A stretch of 14,764 nucleotides of DNA from JALWZX01 sp964506905. Its GTDB lineage: Bacteria; Patescibacteriota; WWE3; 2-01-FULL-39-13. The stretch covers positions 1 through 14,764 of the forward strand of contig CAZDNW010000013.1 in the NCBI GenBank assembly GCA_964506905.1, in the 5' to 3' direction. The notes under the pieces are model-generated. The model searched no databases, was not told the origin of the DNA, and was given only the letters and a program-made list of their open reading frames with translations. Numbering within the stretch: position 1 is the stretch's first letter; the number at the start of each line of letters is the position of its first letter. The translations under genes and the position numbers were made by a program. Positions 1 through 5,998 of the stretch are shown one piece after another.

Positions 1-1
1 T

Positions 2-187
2 GAAATTCAATCAAAGTCTGTACTTGAGACAACTTTATACGGTACACCTATGGAAGATAAGTTATTGGTTAATTTTGGTGCACCATTAGTATCTTTTGTT
101 CTTTTAGGTTTAATTGGCATGCAAAGAATTGTTAGAAAGAAAAGGTTGGTGAAGAGGTTGAGCGTTGAAAATAAAACTAAGAAATAA
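2..187 (+). CDS. C-terminal fragment of a membrane-anchored protein (5' end outside window)
   Basis: An open frame enters from the left edge and runs 61 codons to a TAA at 185-187. The visible tail has a polar stretch, one hydrophobic segment at about visible residues 25-41 (NFGAPLVSFVLLGLIGM), and a strongly basic end (RIVRKKRLVKRL, then KTKK). That pattern, a single membrane helix followed by a positively charged tail, suggests the C-terminus lies in the cytoplasm. No family can be named from so short a piece. The next gene starts 24 bases later on the same strand but appears to have its own -10 element overlapping this gap, so the two need not be one transcript. Confidence 0.6.
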   Translation, partial: EIQSKSVLETTLYGTPMEDKLLVNFGAPLVSFVLLGLIGMQRIVRKKRLVKRLSVENKTKK

Positions 188-198
188 TAATTTTGGTG

Positions 199-204
199 TA
201 TAAT
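199..204 (+). promoter_or_regulatory. -10 box placing transcription start on the ATG of the EamA gene at 212
   Basis: A perfect TATAAT lies at 199-204, preceded directly by TG. Seven bases (205-211) separate it from the ATG at 212, so the expected first transcribed base is the A of the start codon. No good -35 box is seen at 16-18 nt spacing, and no Shine-Dalgarno sequence is present. The promoter is inferred from sequence only. Confidence 0.5.
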
Positions 205-211
205 AAACTTA

Positions 212-1378
212 ATGCCTAAATCTTCTACCGTAAAAAATAAGAACAAACAAAAGAATTCCATTTTTAATAACACTAGAGTTTATTTTAGCGAATTGTACAG
301 TTCGCATGTTTTTGCATATGTTTTTGTTATATTAACCGTAATTATTTGGGGTCTAGCAACTCCTATTACTAAAGCAACCGTTGGTGAAGTTCCCCCTATG
401 TCATTTTTAATGTTAAGACTTTGGATGATGGCTATAGTGCTTTTAATTCCCACTATATATTATTTTAGAAATTATCATATAAACAGACATCGGTTACTGA
501 AAATTTTAGGTGCGGCTTTAATAGGAAATGTATTTACACTAATTTTTTATTTTGAAGCCATTGCACGAACTTCGGCAACTGAAGCGGCGATAATAACATC
601 TATTTACCCCTTGGTTGTTAGCGTTTTTGGTATATATATTCTTCATGAGATATTGATAAAACGACAGGTTGAGGGTTTGCTAATTGCTTTTATTGGAATT
701 TTAATAATTGTATTAGAACCAATACTACTTCATGTAACACACATAAATGGCAGTCGAATTGCCTTTATCGGTAACATTTTAATATTAATTGCGGTGTTGT
801 TTGATGCAACTTACTCTATTTACATCAAAAAATACATCGTACCTGACAAAATAATTACACCCTTTATGCTGATTTCAATTTCATTTATTTTTGCAACAAT
901 TGTTTTTACCCCTATTGGTTTTTTAGAACAATATAATATGTATAAAACTACTGTTAAAAAAAGTGAAGTACAGGCTTGTACTAAAAATGATGTTGATTTA
1001 TCTGTATACACTAAAAATACGATTTGTGATGAAAAAGGTTGTGTAAAAGTTAAAGAAAAAGGATATTTTTGTGAATTTGCAGGTGATAAAGAAAGTTATG
1101 GCAATTTTGTTATTGGGAATTTAAAGAAATACTTAGAACCACCTCAAGTTTTTGGTATTTTATATATGGCGTTGTTTTCGGGAATTTTAGCATATACATT
1201 TTATAACAAAGGATTAGAAAAACTTGATGCTAGCAAAGTTTCTGTATTTTATTACTTGCAACCTATGATTGCTGTTCCTGTTTCTATGGTGTTTTTGGGC
1301 GATAGGGTTTCATATATTTTTGTAATTGGCTCTGCGTTTGTTATTTGGGGTATTTATTGGGTTGAAAAGCATAGGTAG
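212..1378 (+). CDS. EamA/DMT-family transporter with a Cys-rich external loop
   Basis: A 388-residue polytopic membrane protein of the drug/metabolite transporter superfamily, with two EamA repeats. Ten hydrophobic segments can be placed at about residues 35-53, 62-84, 95-115, 123-143, 152-172, 182-204, 215-237, 313-331, 343-362 and 367-384. The first repeat holds the family-like stretch IIWGLATPITK (44-54). The second ends with SVFYYLQPMIAVPVSMVFLGDRVS (344-367), typical of EamA transporters. The protein is about 90 residues longer than usual: roughly 30 polar N-terminal residues, plus a hydrophilic insert at about 240-311 between helices 7 and 8. That insert holds all four cysteines of the protein (256, 272, 277, 287). 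Substrate is unknown; the family exports or imports small metabolites. The gene is convergent with the minus-strand gene ending at 1391, 12 bases away. Confidence 0.88.
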   Translation: MPKSSTVKNKNKQKNSIFNNTRVYFSELYSSHVFAYVFVILTVIIWGLATPITKATVGEVPPMSFLMLRLWMMAIVLLIPTIYYFRNYHINRHRLLKILGAALIGNVFTLIFYFEAIARTSATEAAIITSIYPLVVSVFGIYILHEILIKRQVEGLLIAFIGILIIVLEPILLHVTHINGSRIAFIGNILILIAVLFDATYSIYIKKYIVPDKIITPFMLISISFIFATIVFTPIGFLEQYNMYKTTVKKSEVQACTKNDVDLSVYTKNTICDEKGCVKVKEKGYFCEFAGDKESYGNFVIGNLKKYLEPPQVFGILYMALFSGILAYTFYNKGLEKLDASKVSVFYYLQPMIAVPVSMVFLGDRVSYIFVIGSAFVIWGIYWVEKHR

Positions 1379-1390
1379 AGGATTAAATTA

Positions 1391-1879
1391 TTAAAAAATA
1401 GAGGTTTTACCGCTACCCCCAATCATTGGTTTATCTGCTAAATTCCATAAAAAATCAAATATTTGCTTTTGCATATGTGCTAATTTTTCGTCATATATTT
1501 CTACAGCATAGAATTCACTTTTATAAGTATAAAATGTAACCGTATTATTATAAATTAAAAACTCTGTCGTTATATCAAGTTTATCTGAAGGTATATATCT
1601 TATTTCCATGCATCTCTCATGAAACTCTTTTATTTTAGTATACTCATTATGAAACGCTATATTAGTAAGTTCTTTAATTTTAATGTTTTTATCCAAAAAT
1701 TTTTGCCTAATGTTTTCCGCTTTTTCCTCAGATAAGAAATCATTTAATGAGGCATAAGACATTTCATATATATATAACACTTCTTTTGCATTTAACGAAT
1801 TTAAGGTAACCTGTAATAATCCATCTTTCCCTTCGTATATGTTTATCTTTGTTTTTGAACTAATTTTAAATTCTTTCAT
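1391..1879 (-). CDS. Stand-alone TrmB-type effector (ligand-sensing) domain protein
   Basis: A 162-residue soluble protein. Residues 11-40 (KINIYEGKDGLLQVTLNSLNAKEVLYIYEM) and 92-146 (EIRYIPSDKL, then FLIYNNTVTFYTYK, then the closing MQKQIFDFLWNLA) follow the pattern I know from the C-terminal, PLD-like effector half of TrmB-family sugar-responsive regulators. The N-terminal winged helix-turn-helix that normally precedes this half is absent; the reading frame begins directly at the effector part. It may therefore sense a ligand without binding DNA, or act with a separate DNA-binding partner. Its ATG lies one base after the stop of the EamA gene at 1881, and a perfect AGGAGG overlaps that gene's last codons, so the two are clearly co-translated. 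Family call rests on recalled motif pattern; a divergent unrelated fold is possible. Confidence 0.55.
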   Translation of the reverse strand: MKEFKISSKTKINIYEGKDGLLQVTLNSLNAKEVLYIYEMSYASLNDFLSEEKAENIRQKFLDKNIKIKELTNIAFHNEYTKIKEFHERCMEIRYIPSDKLDITTEFLIYNNTVTFYTYKSEFYAVEIYDEKLAHMQKQIFDFLWNLADKPMIGGSGKTSIF

Positions 1880-1880
1880 A

Positions 1881-2750
1881 TTAACCTCCTGAAACTAATG
1901 ATATACCCATAATTCCTATAAATACTAACAACATTGCCACAACATTTTTAACTGTTATTTTCTCATCCATAAATATTATGGCAAGTAAAACAACAATAAC
2001 ACCACTAGTTGCCGTTATCGGTGATGCTATTGATGCCAATGTTTGCGAAAAACTAACCCACAATAGACCTGTACCAATTACCGCAAATAAAGACCCAATG
2101 ATTGCATGCTTATATTTTTCCGATTCCTTGAATGCACCTATTAATGACTTTACTGGACTCTGTTTTTCAATTCTTAAATACACTAATGCAACAGGAATTT
2201 GTACTAAAGCTAAAGCAAACAAAAATGTAAAATCTGCGGTTCTATCAATTACGCCTTTGGATAAAGTATCCGATAAACCGATTCCAATGGCAGCAATTAC
2301 GGGCCAAAAGATAGCACCTGTTTTCTTTAATTCAGCAAACGTAAATTTAGACGGTAAATAACTAAATAATGTTCCAGCAATAACCATTGCAATAAAAATA
2401 AACTGTTGTTGAGTTAATCTTTCACCATTAATAAAATAGGAAAAAATAATTGTATATATTGGATAACTACCTATTAATATTGTGGTTACACTCAATTGCC
2501 CTTTTGACAAAGCATAAAAGTACAGTGCTTCAGACAAAATTGCTGATAGTGCAGCAAAACCTAACACTTCCCAAAAATGATTTAAATTTACTCCAAAGTA
2601 TAATGCAACAGGAATCCATATTACCAAACCCAATAAAGAATCTAAAAAGAAAGCCACAGAAGGTTCGAATTCTTTATAACTCTTTTTTAATGATGCTTCA
2701 CCTAAACCTAGAAAAAACGATGAATATATAGCGGAAATTATACCGAACAT
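1881..2750 (-). CDS. EamA/DMT-family transporter
   Basis: A 289-residue membrane protein with the normal length and double-repeat layout of EamA transporters: one repeat at about residues 3-130 and the second at about 145-284, about ten hydrophobic helices in all. Diagnostic stretches are EALYFYALSKGQLSVTTILIGSYPIYT (74-100), where the family has its helix 3-4 region, and the matching second-repeat segment SFSQTLASIASPITATSGVIVVLLAIIFMDEKIT (233-266). It lacks the long external loop of the EamA protein encoded at 212, and the two are not close relatives. Substrate is unknown. It is the first gene of a two-gene unit with the TrmB-like sensor domain, which suggests that its expression or activity is tied to a small-molecule ligand. 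A palindrome overlaps its presumed -10. Confidence 0.9.
   Translation of the reverse strand: MFGIISAIYSSFFLGLGEASLKKSYKEFEPSVAFFLDSLLGLVIWIPVALYFGVNLNHFWEVLGFAALSAILSEALYFYALSKGQLSVTTILIGSYPIYTIIFSYFINGERLTQQQFIFIAMVIAGTLFSYLPSKFTFAELKKTGAIFWPVIAAIGIGLSDTLSKGVIDRTADFTFLFALALVQIPVALVYLRIEKQSPVKSLIGAFKESEKYKHAIIGSLFAVIGTGLLWVSFSQTLASIASPITATSGVIVVLLAIIFMDEKITVKNVVAMLLVFIGIMGISLVSGG
1885..1890 (-). promoter_or_regulatory. Strong Shine-Dalgarno inside the upstream gene's last codons
   Basis: AGGAGG on the minus strand, five bases before the ATG at 1879. It overlaps the Gly-Gly codons that end the EamA protein. This fixes the start of the effector-domain gene and indicates translational coupling. 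It is the clearest Shine-Dalgarno in the window, and it belongs to an operon-internal gene. Confidence 0.85.
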
Positions 2751-2754
2751 TATG

Positions 2755-2776
2755 AAGTAAGTATAACATACTACTT
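2755..2776 (-). promoter_or_regulatory. Palindrome over the presumed -10 of the EamA-sensor operon
   Basis: Plus-strand arms AAGTAAGTAT (2755-2764) and ATACTACTT (2768-2776) form an inverted repeat with one unpaired base and a 3-nt centre. Weaker pairing extends outward (ATGAA near 2752, TTCAT ending at 2784). On the minus strand a TATACT at 2765-2760 lies inside it, nine bases before the ATG at 2750. A symmetric site overlapping -10 and start is where a repressor operator would sit. No clear -35 is seen. Function is inferred. Confidence 0.4.
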
Positions 2777-2855
2777 AGTTTCATAAAGTGAAAAATGCGA
2801 GTATTAGACGGAATTAATAAAAATTTTCATTAAACATTCAACATGATAACAGGCA

Positions 2856-3620
2856 CTATCGGTACCAATTAATCAAAGCTCTAGCTTCATCTCTTTCTAA
2901 CCATTTCTCATATAGTGTTTCATACCTATACTTATGCATGAACTCTAATAAAATATTATCTATACCATGATCGATAGTCCCCGTTACTATTGGCTTAAAT
3001 ATGTTTGTTCCTCGTGGAAATAAATATAAATCATAATCATAACCATAGAAATTACTGTTCCTTATTGGAATTGGTCCAAATTCACTTCTTTCCAAGGCAT
3101 AAAAAAACGTTCCTCCATGAAAGATTTTGCTATTCCCATATTCAGAAACAAGTACTCCAAATCTTTCATAATTATCACCATGGACATTCATTATAACTGT
3201 ATTTATACTTGGCACTTCAGAATCTGCAAGAATTTCAAAAATCCTAGTTACACTTCGCATTGCTGCTTGAAACATTAACGCTGCCTTTAATTCTCTGAGT
3301 CTTTTTCTACTATTATCTACTTCTACAGGAATAGCAAACTTATACAGTTCTTGAATTAATTTTGGAGTATTTCCAAACCTCTCAATAAACAGAATAGATG
3401 TATGCAACAATGATTTAAAATGTGGTTGTGTAGAAAGTGGGTCCCTAACACCATCTGGTATAAACTTATTATCTTCAGATTCTGCTATTTCCAAACGAAA
3501 AGCCGCATTTGGTGTTGGATCTCTTAATTTTAATCTAGTAACGACCTCACTTATATCATCCACTCCGACTGTCTCTTCCATAGTTATTTGCTTTATTATA
3601 TCAATTGAATCTGATTCCAT
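2856..3620 (-). CDS. Hypothetical protein, no recognised family
   Basis: A 254-residue protein, counted from the ATG at 3620. A longer start at 3629 is possible, but that ATG overlaps a perfect TATAAT, so a transcript from that promoter could not contain it; 3620 is preferred. No signal peptide, membrane helix or known motif is visible. The middle (residues about 85-130, KLIQELYKFAIPVEVDNSRKRLRELKAALMFQ and beyond) looks helical. The C-terminal half has mixed beta-like segments rich in Phe and Tyr (FHGGTFFYALERSEFGPIPI, 167-186; FYGYDYDLYLFPRG, 191-204). It is divergently arranged with the TPR gene at 3723, with about 100 bases between starts. Composition is like its neighbours, with no sign of recent transfer. 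Function unknown. Confidence 0.75.
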   Translation of the reverse strand: MESDSIDIIKQITMEETVGVDDISEVVTRLKLRDPTPNAAFRLEIAESEDNKFIPDGVRDPLSTQPHFKSLLHTSILFIERFGNTPKLIQELYKFAIPVEVDNSRKRLRELKAALMFQAAMRSVTRIFEILADSEVPSINTVIMNVHGDNYERFGVLVSEYGNSKIFHGGTFFYALERSEFGPIPIRNSNFYGYDYDLYLFPRGTNIFKPIVTGTIDHGIDNILLEFMHKYRYETLYEKWLERDEARALINWYR

Positions 3621-3627
3621 ATGCAAC

Positions 3628-3655
3628 ATTATAGGGTACGCCTGCGTCTTGTCAA
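3628..3655 (-). promoter_or_regulatory. Consensus sigma70-type promoter for a leaderless mRNA
   Basis: Minus strand: TTGACA at 3655-3650, a 16-nt spacer, and TATAAT at 3633-3628. Both hexamers match the bacterial consensus exactly. Seven bases (3627-3621) separate the -10 from the ATG at 3620, so the expected +1 is the A of that ATG. This is the best promoter in the window and decides the start of the gene downstream. Confidence 0.75.
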
Positions 3656-3722
3656 CATTTTTTATAGTTCCTTCTATGTAAAACCCATTTATCCAACTTC
3701 ACATGTTTGTTAATATTTAAGT

Positions 3723-4499
3723 ATGAAAAAATTACACAAATGGAAAATAGAAGCACTTAAAAGTTCTTTAGATGCAGGGTGGAAAGAGCGAGAAAACGGC
3801 AATATGGAAACCGCTCAAACTTATTTAAATGCAACAGTGCATTTAGGACTTCAATTGCTTGATACCGATCTACAAAAAAATGATAAAAAAGAAGTACTTT
3901 GGATTGTTATAGAATCATTAAATCATCTTGGAATATTATATAAGATTCTTTACCGTAAAAACCGTAATAAATATTATGCATTTATAAGCAGAAATTACTT
4001 TTATAATGCGTATCTTTTATTTGGAGATGATATTACAGATATAAATAAAATTGCAACTCAATATTTTCATTTAGGTGAAGCAAATTTGATGAGTAATGAT
4101 ACTGACGAAGCAATAAAATATTTTAAAAAGGCACAAGATTCAAGTAAAGATATTGAAGGTAAAATTCATTCTAAAATACATTTAGCACAAGCCTACGGAA
4201 TTAAATCAAAAACAGATAAAACCTACTTAAATAAAGCATTAAACGAGATTGACACTGCGTTATCTGAATTTGATTCCAAGATTAAGGATGTAAATGAATC
4301 AACTATAATACTATACAGCGCAATTTTGCTTACAAAAGCAACAATTTTAAGTATAAAAGACATTGATAAAGCACTAGATATTGCCAATAAATCATTAGAA
4401 TTAACAAAAAAGTTTAATTCTACACATAGAGAAAAGCAATCTGAAAAGTTAATTGAAGTACTTAAAAATTCCCCTGAAACCGCAATTGATTTGATTTGA
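3723..4499 (+). CDS. Tetratricopeptide-repeat (TPR) protein
   Basis: A 258-residue, highly helical soluble protein. TPR-like units are seen at about residues 12-45 (AGWKERENGNMETAQTYLNATVHLG) and, most clearly, 111-144 (ATQYFHLGEANLMSNDTDEAIKYFKKAQDSS). Degenerate units are likely at 147-182 and 195-230 (DIDKALDIANKSLELTKK). The second unit has the usual small and aromatic positions (Tyr/Phe, Gly, Ala, Ala). Such proteins are protein-protein interaction scaffolds; no catalytic domain is present and the partner is unknown. No signal peptide or membrane segment is visible, so it should be cytoplasmic. Upstream, TAATAT (3711-3716) ends six bases before the ATG and there is no Shine-Dalgarno. The gene ends with TGA, 68 bases before rpmE. 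Confidence 0.75.
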   Translation: MKKLHKWKIEALKSSLDAGWKERENGNMETAQTYLNATVHLGLQLLDTDLQKNDKKEVLWIVIESLNHLGILYKILYRKNRNKYYAFISRNYFYNAYLLFGDDITDINKIATQYFHLGEANLMSNDTDEAIKYFKKAQDSSKDIEGKIHSKIHLAQAYGIKSKTDKTYLNKALNEIDTALSEFDSKIKDVNESTIILYSAILLTKATILSIKDIDKALDIANKSLELTKKFNSTHREKQSEKLIEVLKNSPETAIDLI

Positions 4500-4528
4500 A
4501 TTATGTTGATATCTTTTTAATTAGATAG

Positions 4529-4557
4529 TTGCATAAAATAAACCTATTTGTTACACT
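4529..4557 (+). promoter_or_regulatory. Promoter of rpmE
   Basis: TTGCAT at 4529-4534, a 17-nt spacer, and TACACT at 4552-4557. Ten bases separate the -10 from the ATG at 4568, so the leader would be only about three bases. No Shine-Dalgarno is present. Inferred from sequence. Confidence 0.5.
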
Positions 4558-4567
4558 TGTCTCTGTT

Positions 4568-4879
4568 ATGCAAAAGGATATACACCCAAAATATAATAAG
4601 AATGTAACTGTAACTTGCGCGTGTGGTAACAAATTTGTTACTGGTTCAACTGTTGAAGTTATTCACGTTGAAATATGTAGTAAATGCCATCCTTTTTGGA
4701 CAGGTGATCAAAAATTTGTTGATACTGAAGGTCGTGTAGATAAATTTAAGAAGAAGCAAAAGATTGCTGAAAAAGCACGAAAAAAGAAAATCGAAAAAAT
4801 TAAGGCAAAGATAGAAAGAGAAAAGCAAAAGAAAGAAGCTCCAAAATCACTCAAAGATTTGCTTAAACAAATGCAATAG
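4568..4879 (+). CDS. rpmE: 50S ribosomal protein L31, zinc-ribbon form, with C-terminal extension
   Basis: Structural protein of the large subunit, at the inter-subunit bridge region. The start is set at the Met of MQKDIHPKYNKNVTVTCACG, which matches the conserved L31 N-terminus. An in-frame ATG at 4529 would add 13 hydrophobic residues foreign to the family and would overlap the promoter. The protein is 103 residues. Cys17, Cys19, Cys37 and Cys40 (CAC and CSKC) are the zinc ligands of the C+ type. The conserved GRVDKF motif follows at about 57-62. Residues from about 63 on (KKKQKIAEKARKKKIEKIKAK and beyond) form a lysine-rich helical tail, making it about 30 residues longer than typical L31. 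It is followed 81 bases later by prfA, a common pairing. Confidence 0.95.
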   Translation: MQKDIHPKYNKNVTVTCACGNKFVTGSTVEVIHVEICSKCHPFWTGDQKFVDTEGRVDKFKKKQKIAEKARKKKIEKIKAKIEREKQKKEAPKSLKDLLKQMQ

Positions 4880-4920
4880 CACCCTAATACTTACATTTAC
4901 GGGTGAATTCCACATAATAA

Positions 4921-4948
4921 TTGATAATTTACCCTACTCTAGTACATA
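4921..4948 (+). promoter_or_regulatory. Possible prfA promoter
   Basis: TTGATA at 4921-4926, a 16-nt spacer, and TACATA at 4943-4948, twelve bases before the prfA ATG. The predicted leader is about five bases, and there is no Shine-Dalgarno. A second AT-rich hexamer, TATAAA, lies at 4954-4959, too close to the ATG to serve it. Read-through from rpmE is an equal possibility. Confidence 0.35.
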
Positions 4949-4960
4949 GTTTGTATAAAA

Positions 4961-5932
4961 ATGGACGCAAAAACATCACTTGAAAATCAAATAAAAGAGA
5001 TAGAAAAGCAAATTGCCGAAGCAGAAAATTTAATTAAAAATTCTGATGATGAGGAACTTAAAAGTTTAGCTAAAGACGAAATTGAGTACAACAAAAAACA
5101 GATTGAACAATTAAAATCCGCAATTGATTCTATTGAAAACGGCTATAATACAGGCAATTCTGTAGATGGTGACGCAACTACAGGCGATTGTATTATGGAA
5201 ATCAGGGCTGGTACTGGTGGTGATGAGGCAGGACTTTTTGCAAATGATTTGTTTAATATGTACACAAAATTTGCTGAAAAAAAGGGTTGGAAAGTAAGTG
5301 ATATTGATAAAAATACAGGCGGTATTGGTAATATAAAAGAAGTAGCATTTGAAATTAAAGGTAAAGGTTCGCCTACTCCTTATGAATTGTTGCAATATGA
5401 AAGCGGTGTTCACAGGGTACAAAGGGTTCCTGTAACTGAATCTTCTGGTAGAATTCATACTTCTACTGCTACAGTGGCAGTGTTACCTGTGGTTTCTGAT
5501 GTTGAAGTTGAAATAAAACCAGAGGATTTAAAAATAGATACATTTAGATCAAGTGGTGCTGGTGGGCAACATGTAAATAAAACTAATAGTGCTATAAGAA
5601 TAACACATGAGCCAACTGGAATTGTTGTTTCATGCCAAGATGAAAGAAGTCAACATAAAAATCGTGATAAGGCAATGAATATGCTTAGATCGAAACTATT
5701 TGATATGATGCAAAGGCAACAGAAATCTAGTGTTAATGAATTAAGAGCAGACCAAGTTGGTACTGGTGAACGATCTGAAAAGATAAGAACTTATAATTTT
5801 CCTCAAGATAGAATTACAGATCATCGTATTAAAAAAAGTTGGTTTGGTATAGAAAAGATTTTGAGTGGGGATATTGAGAAGATGTTGGAAGATGTAAAAA
5901 CTGAGTTTAATAGTGCAAATAAAGATGAATAA
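4961..5932 (+). CDS. prfA: Peptide chain release factor 1
   Basis: Class I release factor that reads UAA and UAG stop codons and triggers peptide release on the ribosome. The 323-residue product has a coiled helical domain 1 (about 1-60); the decoding tripeptide Pro-Val-Thr at 157-159 in the context HRVQRVPVTESSGRIHTS, where RF1 has PxT and RF2 has SPF; and the catalytic Gly-Gly-Gln at 201-203 in SSGAGGQHVNKTNSAIRITH. Compared with E. coli RF1 (PAT 188-190, GGQ 233-235, 360 residues) domain 1 is about 31 residues shorter. A stop codon at 4940-4942 with no ATG, GTG or TTG after it rules out an upstream start, so the short form is real. prmC, often next to prfA, is not here. The gene is convergent with the HtrA gene. 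Confidence 0.96.
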   Translation: MDAKTSLENQIKEIEKQIAEAENLIKNSDDEELKSLAKDEIEYNKKQIEQLKSAIDSIENGYNTGNSVDGDATTGDCIMEIRAGTGGDEAGLFANDLFNMYTKFAEKKGWKVSDIDKNTGGIGNIKEVAFEIKGKGSPTPYELLQYESGVHRVQRVPVTESSGRIHTSTATVAVLPVVSDVEVEIKPEDLKIDTFRSSGAGGQHVNKTNSAIRITHEPTGIVVSCQDERSQHKNRDKAMNMLRSKLFDMMQRQQKSSVNELRADQVGTGERSEKIRTYNFPQDRITDHRIKKSWFGIEKILSGDIEKMLEDVKTEFNSANKDE

Positions 5933-5977
5933 TTGAGGCAATATTCGAACAGGATATCCCACAAGATGCGTTTGAAA

Positions 5978-5998
5978 AGCTTTCTATATAAAGAAGCT
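5978..5998. terminator. Weak hairpin between convergent prfA and HtrA genes
   Basis: AGCTTTCT (5978-5985) and AGAAGCT (5992-5998) can pair with one bulged base and a short AT loop. The right arm overlaps the HtrA stop codon. A modest pyrimidine run (TTCTCT) follows on the plus strand, so it may end prfA transcripts. The stem is short, and this is a low-confidence call. Confidence 0.25.

Noticed and set aside
1978..2361. Plus-strand reading frame of 127 codons within the second EamA gene
   Set aside because: Antisense to a clear transporter gene; no Shine-Dalgarno, promoter or family signal.
4529..4567. Longer start for L31, adding 13 residues
   Set aside because: The added residues are hydrophobic and foreign to L31, the conserved N-terminus begins at 4568, and the extension overlaps the likely promoter.
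4880..4905. CACCC/GGGTG pair after rpmE as a terminator
   Set aside because: Five-base arms with a 16-nt loop and no following T-run; too weak to call.
5934..5991. Codon-like stretch after prfA (EAIFEQDIPQDAFEKLSI) that might be a gene remnant
   Set aside because: Only about 20 codons, no start codon, preceded by a stop; no match to the prmC gene often found here.
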